Assembly: GCA_963775505.1 (NCBI GenBank)
Contig: CAVZIL010000008.1
Span: forward strand, 670,045 to 734,044
Reading direction: 5' to 3'
DNA length: 64,000 nt
DNA from: JAIBJN01 sp963775505
Lineage (GTDB): Bacteria > Actinomycetota > Thermoleophilia > Gaiellales > Gaiellaceae
This document shows, one piece after another, positions 37,033-45,633 of this stretch. Every line of letters begins with the position of its first letter. The first letter of the stretch is position 1. Made by a program: the position numbers and the translations under genes. The notes under the pieces are model-generated. The model ran no database searches. It was not told where the DNA came from and was given only the letters and a program-made list of their open reading frames with translations.

Positions 37033-37148
37033 TGCCGTCGGTGCGAGTTTCCCCGATCCCTCCTGCTCCAGTGAGCTCGATCTCGCCTCCGGCGCAGCAG
37101 GTGGCGAGCGAGCGCGCACTCGCCGGGTCTCAGCCCGTTGAAATCTCG

Positions 37149-37190
37149 CGCGGGTACGATTCCCGCGCCTCCATCGCTTGGTTGAGCGAG
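37149..37190 (+). repeat. ssrA 3'-end repeat, copy E (degenerate, with downstream flank)
   Basis: CGCGGG, a changed T loop (TACGATT), CCCGCG and CCTCCAT at 37149-37174 correspond to the T arm and acceptor end of ssrA with one substitution and one deletion. The flank CGCTTGGTTGAGCG that follows matches the native flank at 18988-19002 with a one-base gap. Thus copy E keeps both sides of the native ssrA end, unlike copies B and D. Confidence 0.6.
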
Positions 37191-37201
37191 ACCGCTCGAG
37201 T

Positions 37202-37669
37202 CTACGTACGTCTGCGCGTGTCCTCGCCGAGCATGGTCTCGAGCCGGCCGAGACGATCAGCCAAGTCGTCGAGCCGGGCCTCGATGCGAGCTGCAGCCTG
37301 ATTCTCGTCTGCGGCGCCTGCGGCATCGTGCTCTCGTTGCGCCCGTGCGACAAAGGTCGAGGTGATTGCCGCGACCGTGACCGATAGGAGCGCGATACCT
37401 TCGAGCATCACGAACGCTGCGATGATCCGACCGGCGGGTTCCTTCGGCGTGACGTCCCCGTAGCCGACCGTGGTCACGGTCTGGAGCGCCCACCACATGC
37501 CCTCCCCGACGCTCGAATACTCCTCGTGGTCGAAGACCCGCATCAACACTCCGCTGATGACGACGATCACGACCGTTGCCGTGACGATGACGCCGGCTGC
37601 CAGCCGGACGGAGGGCGGCTCGCGCAGAAAGCGCGACATTCGGCGCTCGATGGGATTGGGGCGAGGCAT
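37202..37669 (-). CDS. Two-helix potassium channel
   Basis: A 155-residue K+ channel subunit. There is one helix at residues 22-44, a pore loop with the selectivity filter TVGYGD (67-72) preceded by MWWALQTVTT, a second helix at about 83-108, and a charged C-terminal coiled coil (about 118-150, rich in Ala, Glu, Arg and Leu) that would help form the tetramer. No RCK nucleotide-binding domain is present, so gating may depend on the coiled coil or on partners. The ATG at 37669 is the natural start. It lies between copy E and the PadR transporter operon. Confidence 0.92.
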   Translation of the reverse strand: MPRPNPIERRMSRFLREPPSVRLAAGVIVTATVVIVVISGVLMRVFDHEEYSSVGEGMWWALQTVTTVGYGDVTPKEPAGRIIAAFVMLEGIALLSVTVAAITSTFVARAQREHDAAGAADENQAAARIEARLDDLADRLGRLETMLGEDTRRRT

Positions 37670-37853
37670 GCTGGCAAGCTCAAGCTAGGGTCGAGGTCGG
37701 ACATTGCCCTCTGCCCGTGTTCACCCGGGTGAAGCACCGGCCGGCGTCGCACCCCGATCGCGCTCCCAGCGGTCGACGAGGTCGCTTGTGCCGGTTCGAC
37801 GTTCGGCTCGGTCGACTCCCTCGACTCCTCCCACCCCCATTGACCCGGCACGG

Positions 37854-37892
37854 TTGACCGATAGATAACGAAGATATATAGTCGTTATCTAT
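37854..37892 (+). promoter_or_regulatory. PadR operator over a leaderless promoter
   Basis: TTGACC (37854-37859) and TATAGT (37877-37882) are spaced 17 bp, a near-consensus promoter whose start point would fall at or next to the ATG at 37891. A perfect inverted repeat of ATAGATAACGA (37861-37871) and TCGTTATCTAT (37882-37892) with a 10-bp AT-rich centre spans the promoter and includes the first two bases of the start codon. The message would be leaderless, and PadR binding would block polymerase directly. Confidence 0.75.
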
Positions 37893-38409
37893 GAGAGAGC
37901 TCTTTCTCGCGCTGCTGAGCGGCGAGCGTGCTCACGGGTATGAGCTGAAGCAGTCGCTGGAGCAGCAGTTCGGCGATCTGTTGCCGGCTGTGAACGCCGG
38001 CCAGATCTACGTAACGCTCGGGCGGCTGGAGCGCGATGGCCTCGTCGTCGGTCAGCCGGTGCCGGGGGACAGCCGCGGCAAGCGTGTGTACGAGCTGACC
38101 GACGTCGGCCGGGAAGCGCTCGCGGCCTGGATCGAGGCACCTGTCTCGGGCAGGCGGCTCAAAGACGAGTTCTTCATGAAGTTCGTCGTTCTCGCGTCAG
38201 CTCAGCTGGCGGAGCCGAGGCAGCTGCTCGAAGGGCAGCGGCGCGAGTACCTGCAGTCGCTGCGCGACCTGAACGCGCTGCTCGAGGCGAATGGGAAGGG
38301 ACCCGCGGACGAGCTTCTGATCGAGGGGGCGATCTTGCATCTGAAGGCCGATCTGGAGTGGCTCGAGCTGATCGAACAGCGGCTTGCGCCGAAGGAGGAA
38401 GGCGGATGA
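37891..38409 (+). CDS. PadR-family transcriptional regulator
   Basis: A 172-residue repressor. The N-terminal winged helix (FLALLSGERAHGYELKQSLE, then AGQIYVTLGRLERDGLV and RVYELTDVGREALAAWIE) is standard PadR, and the C-terminal half is the Vir-type helical dimerisation part. PadR proteins often sense hydrophobic drugs or phenolics and repress adjacent transporter genes. The stop overlaps the ABC ATPase start (ATGA). The 11-bp inverted repeat over its own promoter indicates autoregulation of the three-gene operon. Confidence 0.93.
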   Translation: MRELFLALLSGERAHGYELKQSLEQQFGDLLPAVNAGQIYVTLGRLERDGLVVGQPVPGDSRGKRVYELTDVGREALAAWIEAPVSGRRLKDEFFMKFVVLASAQLAEPRQLLEGQRREYLQSLRDLNALLEANGKGPADELLIEGAILHLKADLEWLELIEQRLAPKEEGG

Positions 38410-39137
38410 CACCGGTACTGGAGGCGAGGCAGCTCGCGAAGACGTATGAGACCGGCGGCGCGAAGGTGCTGGGTCTTCGCGGCGTGGACATCTCGATCGA
38501 GCGTGGCGAGTTCGTCGCGATCATGGGCCCGAGCGGGTGCGGGAAGTCCACCCTGCTCAATCTGCTGGCCGGGCTCGATCGACCGACGGCGGGGGAGGTC
38601 TGGCTCGATGGCCAGCGGATCGACGGCTTGAGCGAGGCGGAGCTCGCTCGTCTACGCCGTCGCAAGGTCGGCTTCGTGTTCCAGTTCTTCAACCTGGTGC
38701 CGACGCTCTCTGCAGTCGAGAACGTCGAGCTGCCCTTCCTGCTGGTCGGTCGCGGGCGCAGGGCGGCCCGGCGGTCGGCGAACGAGCTGCTGAGCGAGCT
38801 CGGCATTCCCGAGAAGCACGACGCCGCTCCGGCCCAGCTCTCCGGCGGACAGCAGCAGCGGGTGGCGCTGGCGCGAGCGCTGGCAAACACGCCGGACGTC
38901 GTTCTCGCCGACGAGCCGACCGGGAATCTCGACTCGGCGGCGGCTCGGGAGGTGCTCGCTCTCTTTCGCGACGCCCGCGATCGCGGGCAGACGCTGCTGC
39001 TCGTCACGCATGACGCGAGCGTCGCCTCGGCGGCGGATCGGGTGATCACGCTCCGCGACGGGTTGGTTGCCGACGAGACGGAGCTCGCCGCCGCCCGCCA
39101 GGTCGCTCCCCTGCTCGAGCTGGAGAGCGCGGAATGA
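38406..39137 (+). CDS. ABC transporter ATP-binding protein under PadR control
   Basis: A 243-residue MacB/LolD-type ATPase: Walker A GPSGCGKST at residues 41-49, Q-loop VGFVFQFFNLVP, signature LSGGQQQRVALARA, Walker B VVLADEPTGNLDS, H-loop LLVTHDASVA. The ATG at 38406 overlaps the padR stop and begins directly with the first strand (TPVLEARQLAKTYE). It is coupled to the permease at 39134 by ATGA. It should act with the following permease in drug or lipid extrusion. Confidence 0.94.
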   Translation: MTPVLEARQLAKTYETGGAKVLGLRGVDISIERGEFVAIMGPSGCGKSTLLNLLAGLDRPTAGEVWLDGQRIDGLSEAELARLRRRKVGFVFQFFNLVPTLSAVENVELPFLLVGRGRRAARRSANELLSELGIPEKHDAAPAQLSGGQQQRVALARALANTPDVVLADEPTGNLDSAAAREVLALFRDARDRGQTLLLVTHDASVASAADRVITLRDGLVADETELAAARQVAPLLELESAE

Positions 39138-40900
39138 CGGTAATGCTGGTCAGGCTGGCGTTCGCGGGCATTCGCTCGCGGCTGCTCGCGAGCGGGCTCA
39201 CGATCACGATCGCGGCTGCTGCCGTGGCGACGATCGTGCTCGCCTTGGAGGTGCGCTCGAGCGGGGTCGAGCCCTGGCAGCGGACGTTCGCCGAGGCCAA
39301 CGGGGCACACGTGCTCGCGTTCGCCCGATCGGAGGCCGACGCGGCCGCGATCGGCGAGCTGCCCGGCGTGACCGAGCGCGGCGCGCCCGTCCCGCTCGCG
39401 CAGGCGACCGTCGGCCCGCGCGACAGTACCGATCGAGTAGAGCTCGCGGGCCTGAGTGGCCGCACGGCGGTGAACATGCCCGTGCTGACGGCCGGCTCGC
39501 AGCTGCGCGAGGGCGGGATCGTGCTCGAACGCAGCCTCGCCCGCGCGCTCGGCATCGAGGTCGGCGCCATGCTCGAAATGACGAGCACAAGCGGCTCGAT
39601 CGAGATTCCGGTTCTCGGGACGGCGGTTGTTCCCAGCCAGCCGCGCTACCCGCGCCGCAGACCCGGCCTGGCCTGGGTCACCCCGGCCACGCTCGAACGG
39701 ATCGAACCCGATCGCGCCCGCTGGCGCTGGTCCGCGGCGGTGCGGCTGGCGAATCCCTCCGCGGCCGCGGCGTTCACCGAGCGGGCGGCGGCAGGCTTTC
39801 CGGCAGCTGCCTCACGGTCCGGGGCTCTCTACTTCGAGACCTGGCAAGACCAGCGCGACAACGCGCTGGGCGATGCACAAGGCACGCAGGTGATCGTCAC
39901 CATCTTCACCATCCTGCTCCTGATCGTCGCCTTCGTCGTCGTCGGAATTCTCGTCGGCGCCCGGGCCAGCGAGCAGCACCGTCAGATCGGGCTGCTGAAG
40001 GCGGCCGGCTTCACCCCGCGCCAGGTCGGTATCGTCTTCGCGCTCGAGTCCGCCGCTCTGGGTCTCGTCGCGGCCGTCCTGGGCTTCGCGCTCGGGGCGA
40101 TCCTTGCGCCCCGCCTTGCCGCACCCAGCGCTGACACGCTGCTCGGCTCGCCGACGATCGCGGCGGATCCCTGGCACATTCTCGTCGCCGGCTGTGTGGT
40201 GGTTCCCGTGCTCTTGGCCGGAGCCTTGACCTCCACGCGCCACAGCACTCGCTTCACCGTCGTCGAGGCGATCCGCGCGGGCAGCTCGTCTCCCCCCAAC
40301 TCACGCCTGGCGCGTGCCCTTGTCCGACCGGTCATGCCGTTGACAATCGGGCTCGGGCTCAAAGACCTCCTCGCGCGAGGGCGCCGGGCCCTTCTCCTCG
40401 CCGCCGCGATCGCGCTCACCGGCGCGGTGGTGGTCGTCGCGCTCTCACTCGACGCCACCCTCGACGCGCAGCGGGCCACCAAAACCAGTGACTTCCCGGA
40501 CGAGCTGCTGCTCCTCATCTACACGCTCGACACCACGTTGCTGCTGATCACCGCCACGACGCTCGTTGCCGTCGCCTTGCTCTCCGTTCGCGAGCGCATT
40601 CGCGACTACGGCGTGCTCAAGGCGATCGGCCTCACCCCCGGCCAGATCGTCTCCACCGTCGTCAGCGCCCACGCCGCCCTGGCGGCGCTCGCATCGCTCC
40701 TTGCCATCCCGCTCGGCATCGGGCTCTACCTGGCCCTTTTTCGGATCGCCGGTGACGCGACCGAGGACGCGATCATTGCACCCTGGTGGTCGCTCGCACT
40801 GATTCCGATCGGAACCGTGCTCGTCGTCGTCGTGGCGACCAGCCTCCCGGCCCGCCTCGCCACCCGAATCCACACCGCCGACGCGCTCCGCTACGAATGA
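39134..40900 (+). CDS. FtsX-type ABC permease under PadR control
   Basis: A 588-residue permease. The first helix follows MLVRLAFAGIRSRLLASGLT. A moderately small outside domain of about 220 residues, then helices with the FtsX core (ARASEQHRQIGLLKAAGFTP), a middle segment, and a second set of helices with VRERIRDYGVLKAIGLTPGQ. The outside domain is smaller than that of the 20.8-kb permease. The two cores mark it as a two-module type VII transporter subunit. It ends the padR operon and is followed by a hairpin at 40952-40991. Confidence 0.9.
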   Translation: MTVMLVRLAFAGIRSRLLASGLTITIAAAAVATIVLALEVRSSGVEPWQRTFAEANGAHVLAFARSEADAAAIGELPGVTERGAPVPLAQATVGPRDSTDRVELAGLSGRTAVNMPVLTAGSQLREGGIVLERSLARALGIEVGAMLEMTSTSGSIEIPVLGTAVVPSQPRYPRRRPGLAWVTPATLERIEPDRARWRWSAAVRLANPSAAAAFTERAAAGFPAAASRSGALYFETWQDQRDNALGDAQGTQVIVTIFTILLLIVAFVVVGILVGARASEQHRQIGLLKAAGFTPRQVGIVFALESAALGLVAAVLGFALGAILAPRLAAPSADTLLGSPTIAADPWHILVAGCVVVPVLLAGALTSTRHSTRFTVVEAIRAGSSSPPNSRLARALVRPVMPLTIGLGLKDLLARGRRALLLAAAIALTGAVVVVALSLDATLDAQRATKTSDFPDELLLLIYTLDTTLLLITATTLVAVALLSVRERIRDYGVLKAIGLTPGQIVSTVVSAHAALAALASLLAIPLGIGLYLALFRIAGDATEDAIIAPWWSLALIPIGTVLVVVVATSLPARLATRIHTADALRYE

Positions 40901-41248
40901 ACCGCGGCGCGAGGTGCTTGACGGCGAAGCCGGCGTCTGTCAGAGTCGCGACGCCAAGTCCTGTGGGCCTTCGGGTTCGCAGGATTTGGCGTTTGTATGG
41001 GTGGAGCGAGAGCTCGGCGCCCCTCTCGTCGTCGGACGGCGACGCGTGGCAACATGAGCGGGTGAGAGCGAGCCGTCGCACGGCCCTTGGGTGGTTCTAG
41101 AGAGCCGTCTCGCCGGCTCGAGCCCGCAGGCGCTGCGATGTCGCGCAGATTGCCAGACCGACAGATCGCTCGAGTTGCACGCGGATCGAGCCCAGCGGAT
41201 CGGCCAGCTGGCACGTGCCGAGTCGCCGTTCGTGAACACCCCGACTCG
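40901..41248. other. Intergenic region after the padR operon
   Basis: A 348-bp gap holding the hairpin at 40952-40991. The rest, up to the probable regulator start at 41249, has no gene I can support. The frame of the LuxR-type protein stays open upstream to 41087, so a longer N terminus is possible but looks unrelated. Confidence 0.55.
40952..40991 (+). terminator. Strong hairpin after the padR-ABC operon
   Basis: CGCCAAGTCCTG (40952-40963) pairs with CAGGATTTGGCG (40980-40991), 11 of 12 as Watson-Crick pairs and one as G-T, around a 16-base loop. A short T-containing stretch (TTTGTATGG) follows. It lies about 50 bp after the permease stop and is the best terminator candidate for the operon. 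Confidence 0.6.
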
Positions 41249-44091
41249 GTGACGCTTCTGGAACGCGATCTCGAGCTCTCGGAGCTCGGCGAGGCGCTGA
41301 ACCAGGCGCAACAGGGGCGCGGCCGGCTCGTGGTCATCGAGGCTCCTGCCGGCCTCGGCAAGACGAGCTTGCTCAGGGCTGCCTGCCAGGTCGCGGAAGA
41401 GGCGGGCGTCGCCTGCCTGCGGGCCCGCGCCTCGGAGCTCGAGCGCGACTTCGCCTACGGCTGCATGCGGCAGCTGCTCGAGCCGGTGGTCGCAAAGTGC
41501 GACGGGACGCCGGGAGGGCAGCCTGTTCGCAGGGCGCCGCAGCCCTTTCGAAGCCGCTCTTCGAGCCGACCGGCCCACCGGCAGGTGCCAGCGCCGTCCG
41601 ACAGCGCCTTCTCCGATGCTCCATGGGCTCTACTGGCTCCTCAACAACCTCACCGACGAAGGCCCCGTGGCCGTGGCGGTCGACGACCTCCACTGGGCTG
41701 ATGCGGAGTCGTTGCGTTTCTTCAACTATCTGGCCCCTCGTCTCGATGGCCTCCCGCTTGCGGTGCTCGCCACCGCTCGCAGCGGCGAGGACGGCTCGGT
41801 CGACCTGGTCCGGCTGGCGGCCGGTCCCGACACGACCGTCCTCAAGCCCCGCCCGCTGAGCACAGGTGCGACGGTGAGGTTGTGCGAGCGCAGGCTCGAC
41901 GCCGAGGTGGCGCCCGAGTTCGCCGCGGCCTGCCGGGAGGTAACGGGCGGCAATCCGTTCTTCCTCGAGGCGCTCCTGCGTGAGATCGACGAGCAGGGCG
42001 TCCCGCCCGATGCGCGCGAGGCTGCCCGCGTTCGGGAGATCGGCCCTCCGGCCGTCGCGGAGGCCGTGCACCTGCGCCTCTCCGAGCGGCCCCCGGCGGC
42101 GACGGAGCTGATGCGCGCGGTCGCCGTAGTCGGGGACGGCGCGAGCCTCGCGGAGGCTGCGCTCCTCGCCGAGCTCTCCGCGGAGGAGGCGGCCGGCGCC
42201 GCGGACATCCTGATCGCGCTGGAAATCCTCACGTCGGCGGAGGGCCTCGAGTTCACGCACTCGATCGTCCGCGAGGCCGTCTGGGCAGGCATCGGCGCCC
42301 ACGAACGCTCTCAGGCGCACGCTCGCGCTGCGAGGATCGTCGCCGCGGCGGGCGGGTCGGACGAAAGGGTCGCGGCCCAGATCGTCGGCGCCGACCCGGC
42401 CGGCGACCCGGAGCGCGTCGAGCTCCTGCGTCGAGTGGCGGCCGACTCACTCCGCCGGGGAGCTCCCGCCGCGGCAGTCGCCTGGCTCAGACGGGCACTC
42501 GCGGAGCCACCGCCGGAATAGGTCCACCGCAGCTGTGCTCCTCGAGCTCGGCTCTGCAGAGCTACGAGTCGCCGCGCCCGACGCGGTCGCGCATCTCGCA
42601 GCAGCCGTCGAGCTGCTCGACGAGCCGCAGCAGGTCGCGACGGGCGCGCGCCTGCTGGCGAACGCGCTGACGTGGTCGGGTCAGTCGGACCGTTCCATCG
42701 CCGCACTCGAGTCGGCGATCGCAGTCGTCGAGCCCGCCGACCGGGAGTTGGCGCTGCACCTCGAGGCGGAGCTTGCGGCCCACGCGCAGGAGGCCAGCCG
42801 CGACGCCCGGGCGCCGGCGGCGAGGCGGCTGGAGCGGTTCGCCGAGCTCGAGGGCGCCACGCCGGGCGAGCGCCTCGTGCTGGCAAGCCTCGCCTTCGAG
42901 CGTGCGAGGGCGAGCCTGACGGAACGCGAAGCGGTGGCCCACCTCGAGCGGGCGCTCGCCGGCGGCAGGCTGCTGGACGAACAGGGGATCGACGTGGCGC
43001 CGCCGATCTACGTGCTCCTCGTCGGCCTGCTCGCCACCGAGGCGCTCGACGTCGCAGGTGAGTGCCTGGAACAGATGCTCGCCGAAGCCCGCGCCGAGGC
43101 TTCCATCCCGGCACTCGCGTTCGCGACCGAGTTTCGGGGCTGGGTCTCCTTACGGCGAGGCGCCTTGGCTGAGGCGAAGGAGGACGCGCGGACGGCGCTC
43201 GAGCTGCTCACCACCATGGACATCGAGCTTGGAAGAGCGTTCGCACTGGCTCTCCTGATCCAGGCGCTGATCGAAGAGGGTGAAGTCGAGGAAGCCGAGC
43301 GGGCGCTTCGCACTAGTGGCGTCGGCGACGACATCCCACCGGGGCTGGCCACCAACGACCTGCTCGAAGCACGCGGCTTGCTGCGCCTGGCCCAGGGCAA
43401 AGCCGGAGACGGCCTCGACGACCTGGTCGAGTTCGGTCGCCGCGACGAGCTCTGGGGCGGCGCGAATCCGCTCGCCTCACGCTGGCGCTCGCGCGCCGCC
43501 CTCGGCCTCGCGGCCGGGGGAGACGGTATGCAGGCGCGCCGACTCGCGCTCGACGACCTCGAGCGGGCGCGGCGCTGGGGAGCATCCTCCGGGATCGGCG
43601 TCGCCGTGCGGGCCCTGGCACTTGTCGAGAGCAGCGCCGCTTCCGTGGATCGCCTGCATGAGGCCGTGAAACTCCTCGCAAGTTCACCGGCGCGACTGGA
43701 GCACGCTCGTGCACTCGTCGACCTGGGCGCCGCCCTGCGCCGTGCGAATCGCCGTGCGGAGGCGCGAGACTGGCTCCAGGAAGGACTCGAGCTTGCAAGG
43801 AGCTGCAGAGCAAGCGCGCTCGCGGAGCATGCCCAGACGGAGCTGCGCGCCGCCGGTGGCCGTTCGAGCCACCCCGAAGGGACGGGAGTCGAGCAGCTGA
43901 CAGTCTCGGAGCGGCGCGTCGCCGAGCTCGCTGCCGAGGGGAACAGCAACCCCGAGATTGCGCAGACGCTGTTCGTGACGCGGAAGACCGTCGAGACGCA
44001 CCTCGGGCGCGTCTACCGCAAGCTCGGCATCCCGGGTCGCGAACAGCTCGCGCACGCGCTCGGCGAGCAGGTCGCCGCAGCCGGCGACTGA
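41249..44091 (+). pseudogene. LuxR-type regulator with AAA ATPase domain (LAL family), multiply frameshifted
   Basis: A regulator of roughly 940 residues, readable in pieces. GTG 41249 starts LLERDLELSELGEALNQ and reaches the P-loop VVIEAPAGLGKTSLLRA and FAYGCMRQLLEP. Between about 41505 and 41615 the frame changes several times (pieces GAAALSKPLFEPTGPPAG and SDSAFS lie in different frames). From 41616 it reads LHGLYWLLNNL and Walker B VAVDDLHWADAESLRFF to 42521. An extra base at about 42524 moves it to the final frame: a helical TPR-like region and a C-terminal LuxR helix-turn-helix (LTVSERRVAELAAEGNSNPE, then VTRKTVETHLGRVYRKLGI). All domains exist, so it is recently broken or poorly sequenced. 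Confidence 0.8.
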
Positions 44092-44122
44092 ACGTCCCGT
44101 ACGACCCGCCTGCTGAAGATCA

Positions 44123-44145
44123 GGGAGCTGGTTCGGGGAGCTCCC
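44123..44145 (+). terminator. Short hairpin after the LuxR-type gene
   Basis: GGGAGCT (44123-44129) and AGCTCCC (44139-44145) form a perfect 7-bp stem with a 9-base loop, 32 bp after the regulator stop. No T-tract follows, so it may act with Rho or only as a 3' barrier. Confidence 0.4.
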
Positions 44146-44189
44146 CGACGCGACGGCCCCGGGTGCCGACGTACGGTCGGAGGAGCCTC

Positions 44190-44264
44190 ATGAGCACCGT
44201 CGAGATCACGCAGAGGCTGTCCCGTTCAGCCCTTTTCGTTCGTCGTCATTACGACACCCGGTGA
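44190..44264 (+). CDS. 24-codon leader ORF coupled to the ECF sigma gene
   Basis: An ATG at 44190 with a very good ribosome site (GGAGGAG six bases upstream) opens a 24-residue peptide (STVEITQRLSRSALFVRRHY...). Its TGA overlaps a GTG start of the next gene (GTGA at 44261). The strong site and exact overlap suggest translational coupling to the sigma factor, perhaps as a small leader that sets its expression. The peptide has no recognised motif and may simply be a coupling device. Confidence 0.4.
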   Translation: MSTVEITQRLSRSALFVRRHYDTR

Positions 44265-44992
44265 GGAGCGACGTGAAGAACACCGCACTCGCACATTCCG
44301 TGAGGGGAGATCCCAGGGTCGCCTACGACCACACGACGTGGCTCGTGCTCGACCCAGTCGTCGCTGCCGCGACCGCCGGCGACGAATCGGCGTTCTCCGA
44401 GCTCGTCCACCGTTACGGGCGCGAGCTCCGCGCGCACTGCCACCGCATGCTCGGCTCGTACGAGGACGCGGAAGACCTGACCCAGGAAACGTTCTTGCGC
44501 GCCTGGCGCAGCCGCGACAGCTTCCGAGGCAACTCCTCGTTCCGAGCGTGGCTGCACCGGATCGCCACCAACGCGTGTCTCACCGCGCTCGACCGGCGGT
44601 CGGGTCGGCACGAGACAGCGCGCAGGGAAGAGACGGCCTCGAGCCGGTCGTCGGACCAGGAGGTCGAAGGGATCGCGACGACGGACGCCGGGCCGGACGA
44701 CGAAGTCGTCTCGAAGGAGACGATCGAGCTCGCACTTCGCGTCGCCGTCTGCTACCTGCCCCCGAGGCAACGCGCCGTCCTCTACCTACGAGACGTTCTC
44801 GACTGGTCGGCGAGAGACACCGCCGAGCTGTTGGAGACAAGCCTCGCGTCGGTAACCAGCGCGCACCAGCGCGCGCGGACGACGTTGCGGAGGCACCTGC
44901 CCGAGCGCCGCCTCGAGTGGACGACCTGGCCGGCTCCGAGCGAGGACCCGCGGATGTCGGAAGGTCGATGGCTGGGGGGCCGCAGTGGCTAG
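44261..44992 (+). CDS. ECF-type RNA polymerase sigma factor
   Basis: A 243-residue extracytoplasmic-function sigma factor. Region 2 reads FSELVHRYGRELRAHCHRML, then SYEDAEDLTQETFLRAWRSR and FRAWLHRIATNACL; region 4 reads YLPPRQRAVLYLRDVLDWSA and SLASVTSAHQRARTTLRRHL. The sequence resembles the SigG/ECF41-like groups, whose members usually carry a C-terminal SnoaL-like domain of about 120 residues that controls activity. Here the protein stops soon after region 4 (PAPSEDPRM), so that domain seems lost. A second start at 44273 has its own GAGGAG. The next gene starts inside its last codons, giving an eight-base overlap. Confidence 0.9.
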   Translation: MRSDVKNTALAHSVRGDPRVAYDHTTWLVLDPVVAAATAGDESAFSELVHRYGRELRAHCHRMLGSYEDAEDLTQETFLRAWRSRDSFRGNSSFRAWLHRIATNACLTALDRRSGRHETARREETASSRSSDQEVEGIATTDAGPDDEVVSKETIELALRVAVCYLPPRQRAVLYLRDVLDWSARDTAELLETSLASVTSAHQRARTTLRRHLPERRLEWTTWPAPSEDPRMSEGRWLGGRSG

Positions 44993-45557
44993 AGCCGGTG
45001 ACGAGCTCGTCAACCCGGCGACCGGCTTGCGGACGGTCTTCCGAGAGACGGCACAGACGACGAGCGGTGACTTGCTTCAGGTGGACTGGATCGGCGATCC
45101 GGGCTGGACGACGGGCCCCGACCACCTCCATCCGCAGCAGGAGGAGCGCTTCGAGGTCCTGTCCGGTGAGCTGGGCCTGCGGGTGGCCGGCGTCGAGCGC
45201 CGCCACGGCGCGGGCGACGCGATCGTCGTCCCGGCGAACGTTCCCCACGCAGCGTGGAACGCAGGCGACGGCGCGGTGCACGTGCTGGTGGATTTCAGGC
45301 CCGCACTCAGGACCGAGATCGCCTTCGAGACTTTGGCCGGCCTCGCCCGCGACCGAATGACCATGGCAGCAGGAGTCCCCCGGAATCCGCTGCGGCTGGC
45401 GCTCGTTCTGCGCGAGTTCGAGGACGAGATCCGCTTCGTCCGACCGCCGCTGGCCGTCCAGAAGGCAGTCCTGGGCCCTCTGGCCGCGGTTGGGCGGATG
45501 CTCGGCTATCGGGCGGAATACACCTATCGACAGGACGTGCGCCATGCGGCGTCGTGA
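44985..45557 (+). CDS. Cupin-domain protein
   Basis: A 190-residue protein with a single cupin barrel at residues about 20-110. Motif 1 is TGPDHLHPQQEERFEVLSGE, with His, His and Glu as probable metal ligands; motif 2 is AIVVPANVPHAAWNAGDGAV, giving the last His. The C-terminal 80 residues are helical (TLAGLARDRMTMAAG, then RPPLAVQKAVLGPLAAVGRM). The function could be a small-molecule dioxygenase, isomerase or sensor. It overlaps the sigma gene by eight bases and probably belongs to its regulon. Confidence 0.85.
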   Translation: MARAGDELVNPATGLRTVFRETAQTTSGDLLQVDWIGDPGWTTGPDHLHPQQEERFEVLSGELGLRVAGVERRHGAGDAIVVPANVPHAAWNAGDGAVHVLVDFRPALRTEIAFETLAGLARDRMTMAAGVPRNPLRLALVLREFEDEIRFVRPPLAVQKAVLGPLAAVGRMLGYRAEYTYRQDVRHAAS

Positions 45558-45633
45558 TCGAGCCCTACCCGCCGCGGTGAGTTCTGTCTCGCCGGGCGGT
45601 CTATCCCTTCGAGGAACCCACGAGAGGAGCATC

